Source: JBDRLV01 sp043812755
GTDB lineage: Bacteria > Patescibacteriota > Patescibacteriia > UBA9934 > GWF2-40-263
Assembly: GCA_043812755.1 (NCBI GenBank)
Contig: JBDRLV010000053.1
Coordinates: 1-6,741 of the forward strand
Reading direction: 5' to 3'
DNA length: 6,741 nt
The notes beneath the pieces were generated by a model, which worked only from the letters and a program-made list of their open reading frames with translations, did not search any database and was not told the DNA's origin. The stretch's first letter is position 1, and the number at the start of each line of letters is the position of its first letter. Below, in pieces: positions 1 to 6,261 of the stretch. A program made the position numbers and the translations under genes.

Positions 1-864
1 CTTGTGACATTGTCACAAAAATTGGTGGCCGAGTTCGGAGATGGATACAGCTATTCGGCTTTGACCCGAATGGTTCGCTTTGCCGACTTGTTCTCAGATG
101 AAGCAATTCTTGTAACACTGTTACAACATTTGGGATGGTCTCACTTTTTAGCCTTAATGCCTATCAAAAATACGCTTGCCCGCGAATTTTACGCCGAGAT
201 GTGTCGCGTGGAACGATGGTCTGTCCGTACACTTCGAAAGAAAATAAACGGAATGCTTTTTGAGCGAACCGCACTTTCTAAAAACACCGAGGAGGTTATC
301 AAAGCAGAGCTATCAACGCTAAGAGACGGCCAAATGACTCCGGCTATGGTTTTTCGCGACCCATATTTCCTTGATTTTCTTGGATTGAAAGGTTCCTTTT
401 CAGAAAAAGACATGGAAAATGCTATTCTGCGGGAAATGGAAAAATTTTTGCTTGAGATTGGGAGCGGTTTCTCTTTTGTGTCCCGGCAAAAACGGATGAC
501 CGTCGGCAGGGATGACTTCTATCTCGATTTATTATTCTACCATCGGCATCTTCGCTGTTTAATCGCCATTGAGCTTAAGCTTGAATCGTTTCAACCTGCG
601 CATATCGGTCAGATGGAGCTTTATCTGCGTTGGCTTGACAAACACGAACGGGTCAAGGGTGAAGAATCGCCTCTCGGTTTGATTCTTTGCGCAGGGGCTG
701 ATGCCGAACAGATCGAGTTGTTGCAACTGGACGAAAAATCTATCCGTGTTGCCGAATACCTGACTGAATTGCCTCCTTTGAAATTACTGCAATCGCGTTT
801 GCACCGGGCCATTGAATTGGCAAGGGAGGAAACTGCACGGATGCAGTTGGAGGTGAAGGGATGA
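1..864 (+). CDS. DUF1016/YhcG-family PD-(D/E)XK nuclease (5' partial)
   Basis: The reading frame is open to the left edge, so the start and the N-terminal part of the protein are missing. 287 codons plus a TGA are visible, against roughly 340-370 residues for full-length family members as I remember them. Counting the GTG at base 4 as residue 1, family hallmarks appear in order: GWSHFLALMPIK (44-55), FYAEMCRVERWSVRTLRKKI (62-81), VFRDPYFLDFLGL (116-128), and the nuclease core YLDLLFYH (173-180) followed by IAIELK (187-192) and GQMELYLRWL (202-211). D175, E190 and K192 fit a PD-(D/E)XK active site, so the fold looks intact. The GTG at 4 lies inside a conserved stretch and is not the real start. 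Such genes are common in type I restriction operons and defence islands. Their exact role there is not settled; a DNA-end or junction nuclease is an inference. The gene ends 12 bases before the next one, inside a purine-rich repeat. Confidence 0.9.
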   Translation, partial: LVTLSQKLVAEFGDGYSYSALTRMVRFADLFSDEAILVTLLQHLGWSHFLALMPIKNTLAREFYAEMCRVERWSVRTLRKKINGMLFERTALSKNTEEVIKAELSTLRDGQMTPAMVFRDPYFLDFLGLKGSFSEKDMENAILREMEKFLLEIGSGFSFVSRQKRMTVGRDDFYLDLLFYHRHLRCLIAIELKLESFQPAHIGQMELYLRWLDKHERVKGEESPLGLILCAGADAEQIELLQLDEKSIRVAEYLTELPPLKLLQSRLHRAIELAREETARMQLEVKG

Positions 865-887
865 GGGAGTGGAGGAATGAAGGAGTG
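856..887 (+). repeat. Four degenerate 8-bp tandem units (RRGGRRTG)
   Basis: Reading in steps of eight from 856 gives AAGGGATG, AGGGAGTG, GAGGAATG and AAGGAGTG, all fitting RRGGRRTG (the second unit starts AG). The preceding eight bases (848-855, TGGAGGTG) are a looser match. The array covers the last codons and TGA of the DUF1016 gene and the SD region of the HI0074-like gene. Each unit offers an SD-like purine core and an ATG or GTG. It could have arisen by slippage. A role in translational coupling is an inference. Confidence 0.6.
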
Positions 888-1155
888 TCAAATTAGTATG
901 AACAATGAGCTGCGATGGAAACAACGATTTCAAAATTTTGAAAAGGCTTTTGCTGTTTTTCAAAGAAGAATTGATGAATATGAAGTGCATACAGACGAAG
1001 AAGCCTATCAGATGGCGTTGGTTCAGGGGTATGAAATTATTATTGAACTTGCCTGGAAAGTGATGAAAGACTATCTGGAAAATGTCTCTTTTATTTCTGA
1101 ACAGTTTTATCCTCTGGTAAGAGACTTTTACTTTGACCTGAAAAAAGAGCTATGA
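877..1155 (+). CDS. HI0074/HepT-like nucleotidyltransferase-binding protein, internally deleted
   Basis: This 92-residue helical protein resembles the nucleotidyltransferase substrate-binding family (HI0074, PF08780), related to HEPN/HepT partners of minimal nucleotidyltransferases. Visible landmarks are RWKQRFQNFEKAF (residues 13-25), the second helix ELAWKVMKDYLE (57-68) and the C-terminal helix EQFYPLVRDFYFDLKK (75-90). Family members are usually about 130-145 residues. Here the second helix runs almost directly into the last one, so about 45 residues are missing near residues 69-74, without a frameshift. The missing part normally carries the RNxxxHxY (RX4HXY) motif tied to RNase toxicity and to the AMPylated tyrosine. 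ATG 877 has AGGGAG (864-869) seven bases upstream. ATG 898 gives a better family N-terminus (MNNELRWKQRF), but its SD-like AAGGAG is 12 bases away. The stop overlaps the next start (ATGA). The product may be inactive as a toxin; whether it still binds the nucleotidyltransferase is unknown. Confidence 0.8.
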   Translation: MKECQISMNNELRWKQRFQNFEKAFAVFQRRIDEYEVHTDEEAYQMALVQGYEIIIELAWKVMKDYLENVSFISEQFYPLVRDFYFDLKKEL

Positions 1156-2582
1156 AATACGGCCTATCAAACGAACAGTTAGAGATTATACGAAGCTTTT
1201 TGTCAAAAGAGCCGGCAATAGAAGAAGCAGTTCTTTTTGGTTCTCGTGCCATAGATACCTTCAAAGAAGCTTCCGATATTGATTTAGCCATAAAGGGAGA
1301 TTCGTTTGACCTTTTTATGGCCAACTCGCTAAAAAACAGGCTGGAAGATGAGACAAACATACCTTTCATTTTTGATATTATCGCCTATAAAAGTATAAAA
1401 TCTGAGGAATTGAAACAGCATATCAGGATTAAGGGGGTTGTGATTTATCGTAGGATGGGTGAGTGGAAGGAATATCAATTAGGCGATGTTGCGGTATTTC
1501 AAAGAGGACACGACCTTCCGAAAACTGAGATGAGTGCTGGCAATGTTCCTGTCGCTGGCTCTAATGGGATTATCGGGTATCATGATGAGTCAACCACAAA
1601 AGGTCCCGGTATAACTATAGGCCGAAGTGGAAATATCGGGACGCCTAAGTTTTATAAAAATGATTTCTGGGCTCACAATACGGTTCTATATGTCAAGGAT
1701 TTTAAGGGCAACGATGAGAAGTTTATTTTTTACTTTTTGCATACATTCGATTTTGCAGGGTTTAATGCTGGAAGTGCTGTCCCAACTCTTAATAGAAACC
1801 ATATTCATGAAATTCCAGTAACAATACCCCCACTCCCTGAGCAAAAAGCCATCGCCGCCGTGTTGAGCAGTTTGGATGACAAAATAGACCTGCTGCATCG
1901 CCAAAACAAAACCCTGGAAGCCCTGGCCGAGGCGGTTTGGCAGAAGATGTTTGTGGAGGAGGCGGAAGAAGGGTGGGAAAATGGCCAGTTGGGAGATTTG
2001 TTAGACACCATTGAATCCGGCAGTCGACCAAAGGGCGGGATAGACGCAAATTTGACCGGTGGTGTTCCAAGTATTGGAGCGGAAAATATCAATGGTTTGG
2101 GTTATTACGATTACTCTAAGACGAAATTTGTTCGTGAAGATTTCTTCGACGCTATGAAAAGAGGATTAGTTAGAAACTATGATGTCCTCATTTACAAAGA
2201 CGGCGCTTACATAGGCAGGAAGAGCATGTTCGGAAATGGCTTCCCGTTTGCAAAATGCTCTATCAACGAACATGTATTTATCCTCAGGTCTAACATCAGA
2301 ACTAATCAGTTTTTCTTGTATTTCTTGCTTGAACAAGATGAGATAGAACAATTGAATGCGAACTCCGCTCAACCTGGCATCAATCAAGAATCGCTGAAAT
2401 CGTTAGATGTCACTATTCCCAATTCTGAAAAGATGCAACAGTATGGAAGCATTGTGAAGCCGTGGATCGACAAAGTTTTTGAAAACTGTTTACAAATCCA
2501 CACGCTCGAGAAACTGCGCGACACCTTATTGCCAAAGCTGATGAGCGGTGAAATGAGGGTTAAGAAGGAGGAAATGGTATGA
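1152..2582 (+). CDS. hsdS: Minimal nucleotidyltransferase fused to type I restriction specificity subunit HsdS
   Basis: One 476-residue frame joins two normally separate proteins. Residues 1-101 are an MNT/MntA-type nucleotidyltransferase: G30-S31, ten residues, then D42-I-D44 (GSX10DXD), with a third likely metal ligand D75 in FDIIAY, ending at GVVIYRR. Residues 102-476 are a near full-length HsdS (375 residues; about 400 is usual). It starts MGEWKEYQLGDV, then the first target recognition domain (to about 225), a central conserved helix region PPLPEQKAIAAVLSSLDDKI (226-245) to about 268, the second recognition domain (about 274-423), and the C-terminal helix ending LPKLMSGEMRV. HsdS directs the HsdM/HsdR complex to a bipartite DNA site. 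The start overlaps the previous stop (ATGA) with only a weak SD, implying coupling. ATG 1455 could start HsdS alone, but the nearest purine run (1431-1437) ends 17 bases upstream. Domain identities are secure; whether the fusion is real or an indel artefact is not. Confidence 0.92.
   Translation: MKYGLSNEQLEIIRSFLSKEPAIEEAVLFGSRAIDTFKEASDIDLAIKGDSFDLFMANSLKNRLEDETNIPFIFDIIAYKSIKSEELKQHIRIKGVVIYRRMGEWKEYQLGDVAVFQRGHDLPKTEMSAGNVPVAGSNGIIGYHDESTTKGPGITIGRSGNIGTPKFYKNDFWAHNTVLYVKDFKGNDEKFIFYFLHTFDFAGFNAGSAVPTLNRNHIHEIPVTIPPLPEQKAIAAVLSSLDDKIDLLHRQNKTLEALAEAVWQKMFVEEAEEGWENGQLGDLLDTIESGSRPKGGIDANLTGGVPSIGAENINGLGYYDYSKTKFVREDFFDAMKRGLVRNYDVLIYKDGAYIGRKSMFGNGFPFAKCSINEHVFILRSNIRTNQFFLYFLLEQDEIEQLNANSAQPGINQESLKSLDVTIPNSEKMQQYGSIVKPWIDKVFENCLQIHTLEKLRDTLLPKLMSGEMRVKKEEMV
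2565..2571 (+). promoter_or_regulatory. Strong ribosome binding site of gajA
   Basis: AAGGAGG, a near-perfect SD core, lies seven bases before ATG 2579, inside the last codons of hsdS. It fixes the gajA start and shows that Gabija can initiate efficiently within the operon rather than depending only on coupling to hsdS. Confidence 0.85.
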
Positions 2583-4354
2583 GTATTTTAGTTAAGACAA
2601 TCAGAGTATTTGGGTTACGTGGCCTGCAAAATATCGAAATTGATCTCGAACCGATAACTGTTTTAACAGGAATGAATAATACTGGTAAAACTTCATTTTT
2701 AAAAGCAGTTCAAATTGCTTTGGGAAACAGGCAATTTATTACTCAAGACGATTTTTATACATCAGATAGTAATAGCTCTGATAAAATTATTGTTGATATC
2801 AAAATAGTGCCAGTGGGTAAAGATGGAAAAATCTGTAATGATTTTAGTGAAAACTGGGAAGTTCTTTTTACAGAAGATAGAATAATGATTGATGCAGAGG
2901 ATAAATCTTTTATCCCTCTTCGCACAATAGTAACTTATGATGAGATTAAAGCTACCTACAAGTCAAAGCAATATATCTTACCGGATTGGCCACCTTTTGA
3001 AAATGAAAGCCGTGTTTTTTGGTATCAAGCTGAAAATGGTAAGGAAAGAGCTTTTAATTATGATGAAGTTCCGTTTTTCTACATGGATGCGCAAAGGGAT
3101 ATACTTGAAGATATGAAAGTAAGAAATTCATATCTCGGAAAAATGATTTCAAAAATTGAATATTCTAAAGAAGATGTGGAAAATATTGAGCAACAGATAA
3201 AAGAGTTAAACGAACGAGCGGTTAGTAGTAGTTCTATTCTTTCAAATATTAAAGCTACTCTAAAAGAGTTAGATTCAGCAATGGATACATCAAGCGAAGG
3301 TGTTGAAATAACACCTTTTACTAAGAAGATAAGAGATTTAAACAAAGGGCTATCAATTTACTACAGCGACAAAAAAGACAGCTTCTCAATGGAGTATCAT
3401 GGCATGGGTACCCGCAGTTGGTCGTCTTTGCTTACCTTAAAGGCATTTATCAATCTATTAGATAAAAATGCTGAAAAGGAACAGACACCGTTTTTCCCCA
3501 TACTGGCAATAGAAGAACCGGAAGCACATTTGCACCCCAATGCACAGAAAAAACTTTATAGACAAATTGAAGGTGTTAAAGGGCAAAAAATCATAGCAAC
3601 ACATTCTGCTTATATTGCCGCATCTGCCGAATTACACCAACTCAGAAACTTTTATAAAGATGATGTGTCTGTTGCCTGTGGTGCTATTAATACAGATGAG
3701 TTAACTCCTGAAGATATCAGGAAAATCAAAAGACAGGTCATTAATACACGAGGTGAATTATTCTTTTCTAAAGTAATTATCTTTTTTGAAGGGGAAACCG
3801 AAGAGCAGGCATTACCAATTTTTGCTGAACATTTTTTCAAGAAAACATCGGTGGAAATGGGTATTGACTTTGTAGGAGTCGGTGGTCATGGGAATTATCT
3901 GCCATTTTTACGAGTTGCAGAGGCGCTGAAAATCCCGTGGTTTATCTTAAGTGATGCAGAAGAAAAAGAAAAAAAAGTAAAAACAAGCGTTAAAAAGCAG
4001 TTTACTGACTGTAATACCAAAAAAGCAGAAAAGGATGTAGTCATATTTCTGACTGATGAAAAGAATTTTGAGGAACAATTGATTTCTGATGGATATAATA
4101 AAGAAATAAGAAAGTCAATTATCAAAATAGAAATTCCAAAATGTCATAATCCAGATCATGTAAAAGCTAAGAAAAGAGAAATTGCCTCTTATGATGACAA
4201 AAAACTTGTTGAAATTATTACTGGCTCAAAAACACAATACGGGCATGTAATAGCTGAATCCATAGTAGAAAGCAAGAAACCATTACCGCCAAAAGTAATG
4301 GAGCTTTTCGAAGAGATACAAAAGCTTTTGGAAAGGAAGGATGTAGATGAGTAA
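2579..4354 (+). CDS. gajA: Gabija protein GajA: OLD-family ATPase with TOPRIM nuclease
   Basis: This 591-residue protein is close to the 578 residues of the characterised Bacillus cereus GajA. The N-terminal ABC-type ATPase has Walker A GMNNTGKTS (31-39), a charged, probably coiled-coil insert (about 185-235), a signature-like GMGTRSWSS (275-283), Walker B PILAIEEPEAHLHP (307-320) with E312/E313, and the switch histidine in ATHSAYIA (340-347). The C-terminal TOPRIM domain has FFEGETEEQ (402-410) with an ExxxE pair (E404, E408), GVGGHGNY (433-440) and LSDAE (457-461), where D459-x-E461 stands for the usual DxD. In known Gabija systems this protein assembles as a tetramer core, nicks DNA, and is restrained by nucleotides until phage infection lowers them. 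The immediately downstream UvrD-like helicase gene makes this a class 2 OLD protein, that is, GajA rather than a solitary OLD. The start overlaps the hsdS stop (ATGA). A+T content is clearly higher than in DUF1016 or rhuM. Confidence 0.93.
   Translation: MSILVKTIRVFGLRGLQNIEIDLEPITVLTGMNNTGKTSFLKAVQIALGNRQFITQDDFYTSDSNSSDKIIVDIKIVPVGKDGKICNDFSENWEVLFTEDRIMIDAEDKSFIPLRTIVTYDEIKATYKSKQYILPDWPPFENESRVFWYQAENGKERAFNYDEVPFFYMDAQRDILEDMKVRNSYLGKMISKIEYSKEDVENIEQQIKELNERAVSSSSILSNIKATLKELDSAMDTSSEGVEITPFTKKIRDLNKGLSIYYSDKKDSFSMEYHGMGTRSWSSLLTLKAFINLLDKNAEKEQTPFFPILAIEEPEAHLHPNAQKKLYRQIEGVKGQKIIATHSAYIAASAELHQLRNFYKDDVSVACGAINTDELTPEDIRKIKRQVINTRGELFFSKVIIFFEGETEEQALPIFAEHFFKKTSVEMGIDFVGVGGHGNYLPFLRVAEALKIPWFILSDAEEKEKKVKTSVKKQFTDCNTKKAEKDVVIFLTDEKNFEEQLISDGYNKEIRKSIIKIEIPKCHNPDHVKAKKREIASYDDKKLVEIITGSKTQYGHVIAESIVESKKPLPPKVMELFEEIQKLLERKDVDE
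4333..4340 (+). promoter_or_regulatory. Ribosome binding site of gajB
   Basis: AAGGAAGG lies six bases before ATG 4347. An in-frame TAG (4344-4346) directly precedes that ATG, so no earlier start is possible. The site is inside the gajA C-terminal codons. Confidence 0.75.
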
Positions 4355-6185
4355 GATAAATTTATCCCCCAAACAGCAAGAAATTGTTTCTTTCGGAGCG
4401 GGTGCATTGCTTGTAAAAGCAAGTGCTGGCAGTGGTAAAACAAGAGTACTCACGGAAAGGATAAAAAGGCTTCTCGATACAACAAAACGGAAAATACTTG
4501 CTATTACATTTACCAATAAGGCTGGCGAGGAGATGAAAGAGCGACTTGGAAACCTTGCCGATATTAAGAATCGCCTGTTTATTGGCACATTTCATGGCTT
4601 TTGCCAACAGGTTTTAGAAAACCATGGACAAGTAACTGGTTTTACTAATATCCCTCATATCTTTGAAGATGAGTCTGATAGATTAGAGCTTATAGAACAG
4701 GCAATAGAAAAGACACCATCATATTTTTCTGAATATGTTAAACTTAATCTTAAACAGCAAAGAGATTTCCGCTATAAAGCTTTAAATTTTATTTCGGAAG
4801 TAAAACGAAAACTTTTATCTGAGGATGAACTTTTACAAGAAAGCAATGATGAAGATATGGTATTGCTCTATACGACATATCAGGACATCTTGAATTCACA
4901 AAATGCTATAGATTTTGATGACCTTATATTATTAACCTATAATCTCTATATTTCGAATCCAAAGATTGCTGCTTTATATAGAAGAACTTATGAGTATATC
5001 TGTATTGATGAAGCACAAGATTTGAATTATGCTCAATATCAACTGCTACGATCATTAACGAATGATGAACATCGAAATGTTATGATGGTTGGTGACCCCA
5101 ATCAGTCAATATTCGCTTTTAATGGTTCGTCATCTGAATATATGACTAAAATGTTTGTTGAAGATTTTAAACCTGAAATAATTGAATTGAAAGAAAATTA
5201 CCGATCATCAAAGAGTGTATTGCGGGCTGCTGAAAAAATTATCCCTGATTCTTGCGATATTGTTAATACCGTAATTGAAGGTATTTTTGAAATTCACAAA
5301 ATGGATGACGAGAAAAGTGAAGCTAATTGGATTATTGAAAAAATCGCTGAACTCATCAAACTTGGCGAACATGATGATATTGAGGGTAATATTACATATG
5401 AAAAAATAGCTATTCTGGGTCGAAATAAATATGTATTCAAGCATTTGACAGATGTATTTGATAAAAAGGATTTTCCCTATTACTATAAAATTACCCCTGG
5501 AGCCATTAAGTTTGAATCAAAATTAATGAAAATATTTGATATGGCTCTTCGTGTGAAGTTGAATCCACAAGATACACTTCATTGGTACAGGCTACTTGAA
5601 TTATTCAACAATCCAGAAGCTAAAAACTTACAAGAACTTTCAAATTGCTTAGATAAAGAGGTAGATAAAGAAGTATTAAATACTGTAATTAATTTTAGTG
5701 ATGATGGCAGCAACTTCAAATTATCTCTTAATAATTTTTTAAAATTTATAGAGGGAAATAATCATATAGGAGATGATGATGAAAAAATAATGATATTGAA
5801 TGATATTAAGGAACTATTGACACATTGGCATGAGTACGCCACAAAAACTGACAAGAAATCACTACTACAATTTAAAAATTCAATGGCTCTTGGTAAAACA
5901 CACCCTTTAGCTCAAAAAAATGGCATTACTCTTAGCACAGTGCATACAATGAAAGGTCAGGAATATGATATTGTTTTTTTGATGGGCATGGATGATGGAA
6001 CATTCCCTGATTATCGTGCAGTTAGAAGCGGTGGATCTGAAATGACGCAGGAAAAAAACAATGCTTATGTTGCATTTACAAGAGCTAAGCGCTTTCTCTA
6101 TGTAACATGGCCTTCAAAAAGGTTTATGCCTTGGGGTGATTATAAAGACAGGAATATATCGAGATTTCTAAAAGATTTCGAATGA
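4347..6185 (+). CDS. gajB: Gabija protein GajB: UvrD/PcrA-like superfamily 1 helicase
   Basis: This 612-residue protein has all superfamily 1A motifs: Q motif LSPKQQEIV (6-14), Walker A ASAGSGKTR (25-33), Ia AITFTNKAGEEM (52-63), Ic IGTFHGFC (79-86), IDFDDL (188-193), Walker B CIDEAQDLN (219-227), III MVGDPNQSIFAFNG (247-260), IV LKENYRSS (281-288), V STVHTMKGQEYDIVF (530-544) and VI AYVAFTRAKRFLYVT (573-587). No key residue is missing, so an active 3'-5' helicase or translocase is expected. In Gabija, GajB binds the GajA core and is thought to sense DNA ends and hydrolyse nucleotides, which releases GajA. It is longer than the 494-residue B. cereus GajB and lies between that protein and full UvrD/PcrA (about 720); the extra length appears to be in the region between motifs IV and V. 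It overlaps gajA by 8 bp, which implies coupling. A solitary UvrD paralogue is unlikely given the gajA neighbour. Confidence 0.92.
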   Translation: MSKINLSPKQQEIVSFGAGALLVKASAGSGKTRVLTERIKRLLDTTKRKILAITFTNKAGEEMKERLGNLADIKNRLFIGTFHGFCQQVLENHGQVTGFTNIPHIFEDESDRLELIEQAIEKTPSYFSEYVKLNLKQQRDFRYKALNFISEVKRKLLSEDELLQESNDEDMVLLYTTYQDILNSQNAIDFDDLILLTYNLYISNPKIAALYRRTYEYICIDEAQDLNYAQYQLLRSLTNDEHRNVMMVGDPNQSIFAFNGSSSEYMTKMFVEDFKPEIIELKENYRSSKSVLRAAEKIIPDSCDIVNTVIEGIFEIHKMDDEKSEANWIIEKIAELIKLGEHDDIEGNITYEKIAILGRNKYVFKHLTDVFDKKDFPYYYKITPGAIKFESKLMKIFDMALRVKLNPQDTLHWYRLLELFNNPEAKNLQELSNCLDKEVDKEVLNTVINFSDDGSNFKLSLNNFLKFIEGNNHIGDDDEKIMILNDIKELLTHWHEYATKTDKKSLLQFKNSMALGKTHPLAQKNGITLSTVHTMKGQEYDIVFLMGMDDGTFPDYRAVRSGGSEMTQEKNNAYVAFTRAKRFLYVTWPSKRFMPWGDYKDRNISRFLKDFE

Positions 6186-6247
6186 TCGCCTTCACCGAAT
6201 CTGAAAAAGTTGGTAATGAGGCATCCAAGAAAAGAGAAAGAAAATAG
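6182..6247 (+). other. 21-codon ORF after gajB, possible hsdR start relic
   Basis: ATG 6182 overlaps the gajB TGA in an ATGA arrangement, the same junction used at 1152 and 2579. It opens a 21-codon frame beginning MIAFTESEKVG and ending in TAG within the rhuM ribosome binding site. From memory, FTES near the N-terminus occurs in many HsdR proteins, and hsdR is the gene expected after hsdS. The similarity is very short. It may be a relic, a small leader peptide, or chance. Confidence 0.25.
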
Positions 6248-6252
6248 GGGAG
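6246..6252 (+). promoter_or_regulatory. Ribosome binding site of rhuM
   Basis: AGGGGAG lies nine bases before ATG 6262. An in-frame TGA at 6217-6219 and the lack of other start codons after it fix the start. I saw no promoter or terminator in the 76-base gap around it. Confidence 0.7.
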
Positions 6253-6261
6253 CAAAATATC

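Noticed and set aside
4..6. GTG at base 4 as the DUF1016 start
   Set aside because: The frame is open to the window edge and residues on both sides match the conserved family interior, so the gene starts upstream.
2..18. Perfect inverted repeat TTGTGAC-ATT-GTCACAA resembling a CRP site
   Set aside because: The half-sites TGTGA and TCACA are 5 rather than 6 bases apart, and the repeat lies inside conserved DUF1016 coding sequence (VTLSQK), so chance is the better explanation.
189..413. Minus-strand open frames here and elsewhere opposite the genes
   Set aside because: They mirror well-supported plus-strand genes with clear family motifs, and their translations show no recognisable domains.
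928..943. 16-bp perfect palindrome TTTCAAAATTTTGAAA
   Set aside because: It encodes the family-conserved RFQNFEK stretch of the HI0074-like protein, is A+T-rich, and has no site-like context.
1627..1821. Alternative plus-strand frame within hsdS
   Set aside because: It overlaps the first recognition domain in another frame, shows no motif and has no ribosome binding site.
6188..6222. Possible hairpin between GCCTTCACC and GGTAATGAGGC after gajB
   Set aside because: Pairing needs gaps and mismatches and no T run follows, so it does not support a terminator.
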